A stretch of DNA of 64,000 nt from NCBI RefSeq assembly GCF_003403315.2, contig NZ_CP048407.1:1302001-1366000 (forward strand), written 5' to 3'. The stretch is from Thermaerobacter sp. PB12/4term (lineage in GTDB: Bacteria > Bacillota > Sulfobacillia > Thermaerobacterales > Thermaerobacteraceae). Each line of letters opens with the position of its first letter. Position 1 is the stretch's first letter. Below the pieces are notes generated by a model, which saw nothing but the letters and a program-made list of their open reading frames with translations, was not told where the DNA came from and did no database searches. Shown here in pieces: positions 56,450-64,000 of this stretch. Position numbers and translations under genes: made by a program.

Positions 56450-57667
56450 TCAGAGGCGCCGGCGCAGCCGCGGATCGGGGGCGGCGCCGGGGATGCGGCC
56501 CCGCTTGGCCACGGGCCGGCCCGCCACCTCTTTGATGTCCATGGTCATGTCCACCGGAGGGGCCGCGGACACATAACTTCCCACGCCGAAGGCATCGGCC
56601 CCGGCCTCCCGCAGGGGCGGGATGCGCTCGGGGGTGATGCCTCCGGATGCGATGACCTGGACGTGGCCGAACCCCGCCTGGGCCAGGCGGGCTTTGACCT
56701 CGCGCACCAGACCTGGCGTCACACCGCCGCGTTCCGAGGGCGTGTCCAGCCGGACCGCCGCCAGGCGCCGGCCCAGGGCCGCGGCCACCCGCACCGCTTC
56801 CAGCGCCTCGTCCTGGAAGGTGTCCACCAGCACCACTCGCCGCTCCTCGGGCGGGAAGACCCGGTCGGCGGCCTGGGCCACCACCAGGGTGTCGCCTGCG
56901 ATCAGCATGACGGCGTGGGGCAAGGTCCCGGCCGGGTCCCTGCCGGCCAGGCGGGCACCCAGGATGCAGCTGGCGCCGTCCATGCCGCCCACCAGGGCCG
57001 CTCGTTCCATCACCGGAGCAACGGCGGGATGCACGTGGCGCGCACCAAAGCAGATCACGGGGGTGTCGCCGGCCACGTCTTTGATGCGGCGGGCGGCGGT
57101 GGCCCAGCCGGTGGCCGACGCCAGCATGCCGAGCAGCGCCGTCTCATAGAGGCCGAAGGCGCCGTATGGCCCCTGGATCCGCATCACCACCTGGCCGGCC
57201 TCCACGGGCAGCCCCTCGTCCACGGCCCAGACCGCCACCGGCAGCCCCTGCAACAGCTGCAGCGCCTCCTCCACCCCGCAGAGGATGCCGGGCCGGTTCG
57301 CGAAGATGTCCGCCGTGACGGGGGTGTCGAGCGCGCCCAGGTGCCGCAGGACCTCGTAGGTCTTGACGAAGTACACGTCGGTGGTGGCGCCGCTGCGAAT
57401 CTCCTCGTGGGTCGCCGAGTGCAGCCGGCCCGGTCCGGGCCGCACCGCCTGAAGGGCCCGGAAGGAATCCACCAGGAAGGCCCCCTGGGTCGCCGGGTCG
57501 CCACCGCCCGCCGGCCGGCCGGCCGCCGGTCCAGGCGCGGCCCCGGGCCGTCCCCCGTCGCCGGCGGCCGGCCAGGGGGCCGCGGCGCCCGGTCCCCGGC
57601 CGTGGTGGCCGTCCTGCCCGGGATGGGCCCCCTCCGGCCCCCCGGGCAGCCGCTCGCTATCCCTCAT
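56450..57667 (-). CDS. Nicotinate phosphoribosyltransferase
   Basis: This enzyme makes nicotinate mononucleotide in NAD salvage. The core (residues about 60-405) shows ATHEEIRSGATTDVYFVKTYE, EVLRHLGALDTPVTADIF, CFGARHVHPAVAPVMERAAL, VVLVDTFQDEALEAVRVA, RLDTPSERGG and VIASGGITPERI, matching the short NAPRTase type. The first 60 residues are Gly/Pro-rich and dispensable-looking. ATG follows AGGAGGAAGG and overlaps the end of the pseudouridine synthase gene by 11 nt. Confidence 0.9.
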   Translation of the reverse strand: MRDSERLPGGPEGAHPGQDGHHGRGPGAAAPWPAAGDGGRPGAAPGPAAGRPAGGGDPATQGAFLVDSFRALQAVRPGPGRLHSATHEEIRSGATTDVYFVKTYEVLRHLGALDTPVTADIFANRPGILCGVEEALQLLQGLPVAVWAVDEGLPVEAGQVVMRIQGPYGAFGLYETALLGMLASATGWATAARRIKDVAGDTPVICFGARHVHPAVAPVMERAALVGGMDGASCILGARLAGRDPAGTLPHAVMLIAGDTLVVAQAADRVFPPEERRVVLVDTFQDEALEAVRVAAALGRRLAAVRLDTPSERGGVTPGLVREVKARLAQAGFGHVQVIASGGITPERIPPLREAGADAFGVGSYVSAAPPVDMTMDIKEVAGRPVAKRGRIPGAAPDPRLRRRL

Positions 57668-58640
57668 GGTTCGCCTTCCTCCTCCTGTTGCGCCCTGACG
57701 GGGGCCGCGACACCCCGCCCTGCGGCCCCTGTCCCCGCAGGGCAGGTCCTGCCGGAGCGCGGCGGGCAGTGGCCCCGGGCCGGGCGGGCCCAGGGGGCCG
57801 CCCCACCAGGCCGGCGGGAACCCTTCGCCCCCAGGCTGGCCCGCGGGCCGGCCGCCCTTCCCCTGCTTGCCGGTGGTGGGGAGCCGCCTCGCCCGGCCGG
57901 GGCGGCAGCCCCGCCGCCACCCGCAGGGACTCCACCTCCTGCCGCGACAGGGGACGCCACGCCCCCGCCGCCAGGCGGCCCAGCCGCAGGGGGCCCACGG
58001 CCACCCGCACCAGCCGCACCACCTGCCAGCCCACCGCCTGGCACATGCGCCGCACCTGCCGCTTGCGCCCCTCCCGCAGGACCACCTCGACCCAGCCGCC
58101 GCCGGGGCGGGGGCGCAGCACGCGGGCGATACGGGCGCGGGCGGGGCCGTCCTCCAGCAGCACCCCGTCGCGCAGCCGGCGCAGGCGGGCAGGGTCCAGG
58201 TCGCCGCGCACCAGTACGTGGTAGACCTTGTCCACCTCGTGGCGCGGGTGGGTCAAGGCGAAGGTGAGCTCGCCGTCGTCGGTGAGCAGCAGCAGGCCCT
58301 CGCTGTCGAAATCCAGCCGGCCCACGGGGTGCAGGCCCAGGAGCCCGTGCCGCCGGCAGAAGTCGCCCACGCTGGGCCGGCCCTGGGGATCCCGCAGGGT
58401 GGTCACCATACCCCGCGGCTTGTGAAAGAGGACGTAGCGCTTGCGGGACAGGCGCCCTGCCAGGTCGGCCAGCGGGCGGCCGTCCAGGGCGACGACGTCC
58501 CGGGCCGGGTCGGCCCGGGTACCCAGGACGGCCGGCCGGCCGTTGACGGTGAGGCGACCGGCGGCAATCCACGCCTCCACCTGCCGCCGCGAGGCGATGC
58601 CCGCCCGGGACAGGAGCTTTTGCAACCGCTCGGCGGGCAC
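57657..58640 (-). CDS. Pseudouridine synthase, RluB/RsuA family
   Basis: This 327-residue protein begins with an S4 RNA-binding domain (RLQKLLSRAGIASRRQVEAWI) and has the catalytic Asp110 in GRLDFDSEGLLLLT, plus KVYHVLVRG and EGRKRQVRRMCQAVGW. It converts a uridine in 16S or 23S rRNA to pseudouridine. In Firmicutes this gene (RluB) usually modifies 23S rRNA. The C-terminal 90 residues are a Pro/Arg/Gly-rich tail. The GTG start is 3 nt after the ridA stop. Confidence 0.92.
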   Translation of the reverse strand: MPAERLQKLLSRAGIASRRQVEAWIAAGRLTVNGRPAVLGTRADPARDVVALDGRPLADLAGRLSRKRYVLFHKPRGMVTTLRDPQGRPSVGDFCRRHGLLGLHPVGRLDFDSEGLLLLTDDGELTFALTHPRHEVDKVYHVLVRGDLDPARLRRLRDGVLLEDGPARARIARVLRPRPGGGWVEVVLREGRKRQVRRMCQAVGWQVVRLVRVAVGPLRLGRLAAGAWRPLSRQEVESLRVAAGLPPRPGEAAPHHRQAGEGRPARGPAWGRRVPAGLVGRPPGPARPGATARRAPAGPALRGQGPQGGVSRPPSGRNRRRKANHEG

Positions 58641-58643
58641 GGG

Positions 58644-59105
58644 TCAGCCCTCCACGCGGAAGATCGCTTCGACTTCCACGGCGGCATCCAGGGGGAGTTC
58701 CGCCACGCCGACGGCGGAGCGGGCATGGCGCCCCTGCTCTCCGAAGACCTGGCCCAACAGCTCGGAGGCGCCGTTCACCACCTGGGGCTGGCCCGCGAAC
58801 CCGGGCGCGCTGTTGACGAAGCCGACCACCTTCACCACCTGGCGGACCCGGTCCAGGGAACCCGTGACCGACCGGACCACCGCCAGGATGTTAAGGGCAC
58901 ACAGGCGGGCCGCCTGGTAGCCGTCTTCCGGGCTGACGTCGCGCCCCACCTTGCCGCGATACACCACCTGCCCCTCCTTCAGGGGCAGTTGTCCGGAGAC
59001 GTAGAGCCAGCCGTCCTGCAGAACCCCCGGGACGTAGGCGGCCACCGGCGGGGCCACCGGGGGGAGCTGGAGGCCCAGTTCTTCCAGCCGCCGTTCGAAG
59101 GACAC
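58644..59105 (-). CDS. RidA family protein (YjgF/YER057c/UK114)
   Basis: RidA-type enzymes deaminate reactive enamine/imine intermediates. The 153-residue protein has [44 protein letters not shown] and [21 protein letters not shown]. It is longer than typical RidA (about 125), like the RidA subfamily with an N-terminal extension ([16 protein letters not shown]). The Arg that contacts substrate is present in HARSAVG. GTG with GGAAGGAGGG upstream. It begins a three-gene leftward run. Confidence 0.9.
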   Translation of the reverse strand: MSFERRLEELGLQLPPVAPPVAAYVPGVLQDGWLYVSGQLPLKEGQVVYRGKVGRDVSPEDGYQAARLCALNILAVVRSVTGSLDRVRQVVKVVGFVNSAPGFAGQPQVVNGASELLGQVFGEQGRHARSAVGVAELPLDAAVEVEAIFRVEG

Positions 59106-59130
59106 GACGGACCCTCCTTCCGCTCTCCCC

Positions 59131-59136
59131 TTTATA
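59131..59136 (-). promoter_or_regulatory. -10 candidate for ridA
   Basis: On the minus strand TATAAA lies 26 bp before the ridA start in a short AT-rich stretch. No clear -35 is visible. Confidence 0.3.
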
Positions 59137-59176
59137 TTGGCCCGGTTTGCCAGGGTCGTCCACGGTGGCGAGGCGC

Positions 59177-59215
59177 CCGGCCGGGGCCCGGGCGGAGGAA
59201 CCCGGCCCCGGCCGG
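59177..59215 (-). terminator. Long GC hairpin downstream of spmB
   Basis: CCGGCCGGGGCCCGGG pairs with CCCGGCCCCGGCCGG with one bulged C, 15 bp past the spmB stop. There is no T-run. Confidence 0.5.
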
Positions 59216-59230
59216 AGGCCGGGCCGAAGC

Positions 59231-59767
59231 CTAGGCGAACAGGGCGCGGACCAGCAGGACGGAGGCGAGGATCCCCGCGGCGTCGGCGATCAGGCCGACG
59301 GGCAGGGCGTGGCGGGAGGCGCGGATGCCCACGGAACCGAAGTACACCGTGAGGATGTAGAAGGTGGTGTCGGTGCTGCCCTGCATCACCGTCGCCATGC
59401 GGCCGACGAGGGAATCGGGGCCGTGCTGGCGCACCAGGTCGGCCATCACCCCGAAGGCCCCGCCGCCGGAAAGGGGCCGGATCAGCGCCAGGGGCAGCAC
59501 CTCGCCGGGCATTCCCAGAGGGCGCAGCACGGGCTCCGCCAGCCCCACCAGCAGGTCCATGGCCCCCGATTCGCGGAAGGCGGTGATGGCCGCCAGGATC
59601 GCCACCAGGTAGGGGATGATCTGCACGCCGATCCAGAACCCGTCCTTGGCGCCTTCCACGAAGGCCTCGTAGACCCGCACCCCGCGCAGGTAGCCATAGG
59701 CGGGGATGCCCACCAGCATGGCGGGAATCGACCAGGTGGAGATGAACTGCAGGGCGTCCCAGAACAT
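59231..59767 (-). CDS. spmB: Spore maturation protein B
   Basis: SpmB is a membrane protein needed, with SpmA, for spore core dehydration. The 178-residue product has the nucleoside-recognition (Gate) type segments [34 protein letters not shown] and [20 protein letters not shown], with five or so helices. ATG 59767 follows GGAGGGAAGG. It is 25 bp after spmA and is the last gene of that pair. Confidence 0.95.
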   Translation of the reverse strand: MFWDALQFISTWSIPAMLVGIPAYGYLRGVRVYEAFVEGAKDGFWIGVQIIPYLVAILAAITAFRESGAMDLLVGLAEPVLRPLGMPGEVLPLALIRPLSGGGAFGVMADLVRQHGPDSLVGRMATVMQGSTDTTFYILTVYFGSVGIRASRHALPVGLIADAAGILASVLLVRALFA

Positions 59768-59792
59768 GCCCTTCCCTCCGGCGTCCCCGGGC

Positions 59793-60617
59793 TCAGCCGG
59801 CCTGCCGGCCGGGCGGATTGGCGCCGGGCCGCGCAGGCCGGGCCCCCCGCCGCCGGGGCGGCTCGGATACCGGCCCTCGTTCCCGGGCGCCCGGTGCCGC
59901 GGTGCCCGGTGACCGGTGGCCTGCCGGGGCGGCGCCGGTACCCGAGGGGATAACCGCGGCCTCCGGGCCGTGACCTGCTGCACCGGGCGGCTCCTGGGGC
60001 GGCCCGGCCGGTTCCTCCCGCCCGGGCGGCGGGGGCGGCACGGGCGCCAGGGGGCGCAGCAGGCGGTCGGCCAGCAGCGCCACGCAGGTGGCCACGGTGC
60101 TGGCCACCAGGGTCGGCCCGACGATCTCCGCGGGGTGGGCCGAGCCGGCGGCGGCCCGCACGGCGATGACCGTGGCCGGGATCAGGGTGATGCCTGAGGT
60201 GGTCATGGCCAGGAAGGTCACCATGGCGTCGGAGGCGGCGTGCTTGTGGGGGTTGATCCGCTGCAGCTCCTGCATCGCCTTCAGGCCCAGGGGGGTGGCC
60301 GCCGGGCCCACGCCCAGGATGTTGGCGCTGATGCTCATCACCACGGCGCCCAGGGCCGGGTCGCCGGCGGGGATGCTGGGGAAGAGCCGGCGCAGCAGGG
60401 GCTCCAGCCACCGGGCCAGGGCGGCCACCAGCCCGGCCTCTTCGGCGATCTTCATGACGCCGAGCCAGAGGGAGGTGATGCCGAGGAATCCGATCACCGT
60501 CTCCACGGCCACCTGGGAGGAGGACATCACGGCTTCGGTCACCTGGTCGACCCGGCCGGTGGCCGCCGCCACGGCCAGACCCACCACCAGCAGGCCGAGC
60601 CAGATCAGGTCGATCAC
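59793..60617 (-). CDS. spmA: Spore maturation protein A with C-terminal extension
   Basis: The first 195 residues match SpmA: WLGVMKIAEEAGLV, SISANILGVGPAATPLGLKAM and FLAMTTSGITLIPATVIAVR. SpmA and SpmB together are required for normal spore core dehydration. The extra 80 residues at the C-terminus are Pro/Gly/Ala-rich and absent from Bacillus SpmA (about 196 residues). GTG 60617 lies 4-5 nt after GGGGGAGCGGC. spmB follows. Confidence 0.94.
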   Translation of the reverse strand: MIDLIWLGLLVVGLAVAAATGRVDQVTEAVMSSSQVAVETVIGFLGITSLWLGVMKIAEEAGLVAALARWLEPLLRRLFPSIPAGDPALGAVVMSISANILGVGPAATPLGLKAMQELQRINPHKHAASDAMVTFLAMTTSGITLIPATVIAVRAAAGSAHPAEIVGPTLVASTVATCVALLADRLLRPLAPVPPPPPGREEPAGPPQEPPGAAGHGPEAAVIPSGTGAAPAGHRSPGTAAPGARERGPVSEPPRRRGARPARPGANPPGRQAG

Positions 60618-60746
60618 GCCGCTCCCCCCTCGCCCGTGCCGCCCGTGCCGGGGGCCTGCCGCTCGCGCCCGGAAGCGCGCCGGGGCCGTACCAGCACCAT
60701 CACGCCAATCCATATGCGGGCCGGGGGGACCTCATCCCAGCGGAGC

Positions 60747-62321
60747 TCAGCCCGAACCCATCCAGGCCAGGGTGCGGTGCCGCACCCGCTCCATGAAGGC
60801 GGCCAGCTCGTTGCCGAAGCGCTCGAAGCGCTCGGCCATCTCGGCATCGTCACGGGAGGTGAGGGCGATCTCGGCGATGCGGGCCTCGATGGACTTCTCG
60901 CGGTCCAGGCTGCGCAGGATCAGGTCGATCTCGCCGATGACCTGGCGGAAGAGGTTGATCTTCTCGTCCAGCAGGCGCAGGATGTATTCCTCGATGGTGC
61001 GGCGGGCGTAGAGGTTGAAGACCCGCACCGTCTCCGCCTCCTGGCCCAGACGGTGGACCCGGCCGATGCGCTGCTCGACCCGCATGGGGTTCCAGGGCAG
61101 GTCGTAGTTCACCACGTTGCGGCAGAACTGCAGGTTCAGGCCCTGCCCGCCGCACTCGGTGCTGATCAGGACGCGGGCTCCCTTGCGAAAGCGGGCCTTG
61201 GCCGCATCCCGCTCGAAGGCGCCCATGGCGCCGTGGTAGACCACCGTCTCGACGCCCGCCCGGCGCAGGCGGCGGGCCAGGTAGTCCTGGGTCGCCCGGA
61301 ACTCGGTGAACACCACCACCGGCTCGTCCAGCTTCTCGACCAGGCGCTCCAGCATCAGCGCCTTGTGGTTTTCCTCCACCTGGCGGGCCAGCTCCCGGAC
61401 CCGCGCCCAGGCCAGCGACTGCCACCCCTCGCTGCCGGCCAGCCGGTCCAGGGTGGCCCGCAGGGCGTGGGAGCTGGAGCACACCTCCCGCTGGAGCATC
61501 AGGAGGGGCAGCACGGTACCGTTGTAAAGCCGCCGTTCCGCATACTCCTCCCGCACGGCCCGCAGCACCGCCTGGTAGAGCTCGCGTTCCTCGGGGAAGG
61601 GCTCCAGGCCCACCAGCTCCACTTCCCGGGCCGGGAAGGGCAGGTCCAGCTCGGCCCGGCGGTTCCGGATCATCACCTGCCCCAGCACCTGCTTGAGCTG
61701 GCGGGGATCCTTGGGCGTCCGCTTGTCGAGAAGAAAGTTCCGCCAGAACTCGCTGTAGGAACCAAACAGGTCCGGCCGGACCAGGCTGACCAGGCTGTAG
61801 AGCTCCGTGAGGTCGTTCTGGAGGGGTGTGGCCGACAGCAGGAGCAGGTACTTCGCCTCCAGCCCCCTGACGAAGGCGTGGACCTGGGTGTTCCGGTTCT
61901 TCAGCTTGTGGGCCTCGTCGACGATGACCAGGTCCCAGGACCGGGCCTGCAGCACCCGGCGCTGCTCGTCGCGCTTGGCGAGGTCGATGGAGATCACCAG
62001 GCGCTCCGCCTGGCGCAGGGCGGCTCCCCTCGGGTTGGCGGCCAGTTTGAGGTCGAACTTGTCCCGGAACTCGGCGGCCCACTGGCTGACCAGCGGGGTC
62101 GGGACCAGCACCAGCACGGTCCGGACGCCATCGCGGGCCATCAGCTCCCGGGTCACCAGACCGGCCTCGACGGTCTTGCCCAGGCCGACCTCGTCGGCCA
62201 GGATGGCGCGCCCCTGGAGGTCTTCCACCACGCGCCGGGCGGCTTCCACCTGGTAACCCAGGTAGTGGACACCCTTCCGCTCCCACAACTGGCGGAGCTC
62301 GGGCCAGCATCGCAGGGCCAA
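60747..62321 (-). CDS. SNF2-family DNA-dependent ATPase/helicase
   Basis: This 524-residue SWI2/SNF2 enzyme has Walker A LADEVGLGKTVEAG, the DEAH box VIVDEAHKLKN, LLLSATPLQNDLTELY, and C-terminal motifs VVFTEFRATQDYL, STECGGQGLNLQFC and QRIGRVHRLGQ. It is a compact helicase core without further domains. It remodels protein-DNA complexes rather than unwinding. TTG 62321 is 6-8 nt from AAGGAGG; the GTG at 62330 abuts the site. It is 40 bp downstream of the polymerase gene, suggesting a link to end joining. Confidence 0.92.
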   Translation of the reverse strand: MALRCWPELRQLWERKGVHYLGYQVEAARRVVEDLQGRAILADEVGLGKTVEAGLVTRELMARDGVRTVLVLVPTPLVSQWAAEFRDKFDLKLAANPRGAALRQAERLVISIDLAKRDEQRRVLQARSWDLVIVDEAHKLKNRNTQVHAFVRGLEAKYLLLLSATPLQNDLTELYSLVSLVRPDLFGSYSEFWRNFLLDKRTPKDPRQLKQVLGQVMIRNRRAELDLPFPAREVELVGLEPFPEERELYQAVLRAVREEYAERRLYNGTVLPLLMLQREVCSSSHALRATLDRLAGSEGWQSLAWARVRELARQVEENHKALMLERLVEKLDEPVVVFTEFRATQDYLARRLRRAGVETVVYHGAMGAFERDAAKARFRKGARVLISTECGGQGLNLQFCRNVVNYDLPWNPMRVEQRIGRVHRLGQEAETVRVFNLYARRTIEEYILRLLDEKINLFRQVIGEIDLILRSLDREKSIEARIAEIALTSRDDAEMAERFERFGNELAAFMERVRHRTLAWMGSG

Positions 62322-62361
62322 GGCCGTCACCTCCTTCCGGGGGCTTCACCGGGCCGGGGCT

Positions 62362-63375
62362 TCACCTGGACCTTGTGCCCACGGGACCCACGGGATCCGG
62401 TACGGGGCGGCATCCCGCCTCGCCCATGCCCAGCCGCCGGCAGGCGGCGGTCAGCGACCGCCGGCGGGCCACCGCGGCCGCCCACAGGTCGCCCACCCGG
62501 GCCAGGCGGGCGGGGGTCGTGCGGACGCTCCACGCCGCCGGATCGACCCCCCGCTCCAGCTCCGCCCAGGTCACCGGCACGGACACCGGGGCCCCCGGCC
62601 GCGGCCGGGGTCCGTAGACCGTCACCAGGGTCTTGCCCAGGCCGTTCTGCAGGAAGTCCAGATACACCGCCGCCGGCGGCCGGCGCGCCACGGCGCGGAC
62701 GGTGGTGACCCGGTCGGGCCGCATCCGTTCCACCAGGACCGCCACCCGCCGGGCGAACTCCGTTACCACGGGATAAGGATGCTCCGGGAGGATGGGGACG
62801 AACACGTGCAGCCCGGTGGCACCCGAGGTTTTGGGAAATCCCTCCAGGTCCAGCGCCTCCAGCACCCGGCGCACCCAGAAGGCCACCTCCACCGCCAAGT
62901 CGAAGGAGGCTTGCGGCCCGGGATCCAGGTCGAACACCACCCAGTCGGGGCGGTCCGGATGGCGGATGGTGGACAGCCAGGGGTGGATCTCGATGGCCGC
63001 CTGCTGGCCGAGCCAGGCCAGGGTCGCCGGTTCGTCCGCCAGGAGAAACCGGATGACCCGGCCTTCCCGCGTCCGGTAGGGCCAGGTGCGCACCCAGGAC
63101 GGTGTACCGGGCGGGGCGTCCTTCTGATAGAACCCCTCCCCCGCCGCGCCGTCCGGGTAGCGGGTGCAGACCAGCGGGCGGTCCCGCAGGTGGGGCAGCA
63201 GGTGCGGCGCCATCTGCACCAGGTAGGCAATTAGGTCCGCCTTGGTCAGCCCGTCCTCGGGCCAGAGCAGCCGGTCCAGATGGGACAGTTCCAGCTCCCG
63301 GCCCGCCACCCGGACCCGGAGCCGCTCCTCAGCCCGCGGGCGCTCGCCGGGCAACCCCATCCCTCCTCCGATCAA
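62362..63375 (-). CDS. LigD-type polymerase/primase domain protein (NHEJ)
   Basis: This 337-residue protein is the stand-alone polymerase domain of LigD, which fills gaps during non-homologous end joining. Conserved segments: HLDRLLWPEDGLTKADLIAYL, PHLRDRPLVCTRYPDG, FYQKDAP, DWVVFDLDPGP (catalytic Asp pair), FPKTSGATGLHVFVP, and DFLQNGLGKTLVTVY. The TTG start at 63375 overlaps the ligase gene's stop; an ATG lies at 63360 after GGAGGAGGG and may be the real start. The ligase and polymerase are split genes here. Confidence 0.94.
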   Translation of the reverse strand: MIGGGMGLPGERPRAEERLRVRVAGRELELSHLDRLLWPEDGLTKADLIAYLVQMAPHLLPHLRDRPLVCTRYPDGAAGEGFYQKDAPPGTPSWVRTWPYRTREGRVIRFLLADEPATLAWLGQQAAIEIHPWLSTIRHPDRPDWVVFDLDPGPQASFDLAVEVAFWVRRVLEALDLEGFPKTSGATGLHVFVPILPEHPYPVVTEFARRVAVLVERMRPDRVTTVRAVARRPPAAVYLDFLQNGLGKTLVTVYGPRPRPGAPVSVPVTWAELERGVDPAAWSVRTTPARLARVGDLWAAAVARRRSLTAACRRLGMGEAGCRPVPDPVGPVGTRSR

Positions 63376-64000
63376 CCCGGCCGGGGCCCCTCGCCCCCGC
63401 GGGGGGCGCCGGCCGCACCGGCCGCGGCGGATGGCCCGACCGCCTGGCGATCCGCGCCCTGGCCCGGCGAGTCCGCAGCCCGTGGCCTGTTCCCGTACCC
63501 GGGCCGGTCCCCATCCCGTGGCCGGGAACCCGGCGCGGGGGAACCGCCGCCATCTCCATCTCCCCGGCCGCCGGCTTCGCCCTGACCGTCCCCGCCGGCA
63601 GGGCCGTGGCCTGCCGCCGCCGCTGGCGGGTGCTCAAGCCCGGCGGCCGCGCGGGCGGGATGGCTGCCGGGGAGGCGGCACCGGGAGGCGGGCACGTCGT
63701 CCCGCCAGCGCCGGAAGACGGGGTGCCGCAGGTGGCCCTGGGGGGTCCACTCCAGGTAGCCCACCTGGCAGACCAGGGCCGGTTCGGCCCAGACCACCGG
63801 CTGGCCCCGGGCCCGCTCGGGGATGCGGGCGAAGGGGCAGGTCGCCCGGGGTCGGAGGCGAGCCAGAAGCCACCGGGCCTCCCCGCTGCCGAGACCCGTG
63901 CTGACATGGCCCACGTAATGCAGCGCGTCGCCGGGGCCGAACAGGCCCAGCAGCAGCGTGCCGACCCCGGCGGCGCGGCCGCCGGGGACGACTCCCCCCA
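63372..64000 (-). CDS. ATP-dependent DNA ligase (NHEJ type), C-terminal part (5' end outside window)
   Basis: The frame enters from the right edge. The first visible residues (GGVVPGGRAAGVGTLLLGLF) and ALHYVGHVSTGLG match the OB-fold domain of ATP-dependent ligases, as do PFARIPERARG, VWAEPALVCQVGYLEWT and LRHPVFRRWRDD near the domain end. About 95 low-complexity residues follow. The catalytic Lys domain lies outside the window. The stop overlaps the polymerase gene, so the two halves of a LigD activity are encoded in tandem. A ku gene is not visible here. Confidence 0.9.
   Translation of the reverse strand, partial: GGVVPGGRAAGVGTLLLGLFGPGDALHYVGHVSTGLGSGEARWLLARLRPRATCPFARIPERARGQPVVWAEPALVCQVGYLEWTPQGHLRHPVFRRWRDDVPASRCRLPGSHPARAAAGLEHPPAAAAGHGPAGGDGQGEAGGRGDGDGGGSPAPGSRPRDGDRPGYGNRPRAADSPGQGADRQAVGPSAAAGAAGAPRGGEGPRPG

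Noticed and set aside
60240-62708. 822-codon rightward open frame
   Set aside because: Antisense to spmA, the SNF2 ATPase and the polymerase gene, which have intact catalytic motifs.
1-64000. CRISPR arrays, insertion sequences, rRNA genes
   Set aside because: No spaced repeat series, transposase motif with terminal repeats, or rRNA sequence was seen.

Overview
The window comes from a spore-forming, very GC-rich member of the Bacillota, most like Thermaerobacter or Symbiobacterium. It carries endospore genes (spoVK-like, spoIVA, spmA, spmB), the Gram-positive lexA/yneA SOS pair, Firmicute gene pairs (mutS-mutL-miaA, cmk-plsC-rpsA, der-plsY), heavy GTG/TTG start use and strong GGAGG ribosome binding sites. 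The genus is inferred from composition and gene content; no 16S gene is present. No transposon, prophage or CRISPR array was seen.

Layout. 1-10.4 kb: end of mutS, mutL, miaA; a leftward spoVK-like/GTPase/UbiA-like/small membrane protein operon; hflX; a DUF456 protein; lexA divergent from a LysM protein resembling the SOS division inhibitor YneA, with SOS boxes in the promoters. 10.4-11.3 kb: a non-coding interval holding a 28-bp sequence that matches chromosome-dimer resolution (dif) sites. To its right most genes run leftward. 11.3-20.2 kb: enoyl-CoA hydratase, quinone-oxidoreductase-like MDR protein, MFS transporter, metallophosphoesterase, aldehyde dehydrogenase, LysM-NodB deacetylase and a small membrane protein. 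20.2-25.2 kb: a hairpin-rich gap, surE, a DinG-type helicase and a histidine phosphatase. 25.4-31.9 kb: a 2-hydroxyacid dehydrogenase, then a methylthioadenosine/adenosylhomocysteine module (MarR-MTAP fusion, ahcY, mtaD), ndk and speD. 32-36.2 kb: a large membrane protein and a GT4 glycosyltransferase. 36.5-38.8 kb: tRNA-Pro(GGG), then a CysO-like/MoeZ fusion overlapping a JAMM peptidase. 39-49.6 kb: the spoIVA locus, panE-like, plsY, der, a double DUF3189 protein, and the cmk-plsC-rpsA operon with its promoter and terminator. 49.7-56 kb: three small uncharacterised or poorly characterised genes and fixABCX. 56.4-64 kb: nicotinate phosphoribosyltransferase, rluB-like, ridA, spmA-spmB, and an NHEJ operon (DNA ligase, LigD-type polymerase, SNF2 helicase) running off the right edge.

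Functional themes. The DNA-maintenance genes (MutSL, LexA and the YneA-like protein, the DinG-type helicase, NHEJ) and the spore genes fit a terminus-proximal region, and the switch in strand bias at the putative dif site supports this. The SAM-cycle cluster links polyamine synthesis (SpeD makes decarboxylated SAM; MTA is the by-product) to clearance of MTA and SAH. The fused sulfur-carrier/E1/rhodanese protein with its overlapping JAMM peptidase is the most unusual protein system: the carrier's Gly-Gly is internal, so it would need cleavage, and a candidate protease is encoded next to it.
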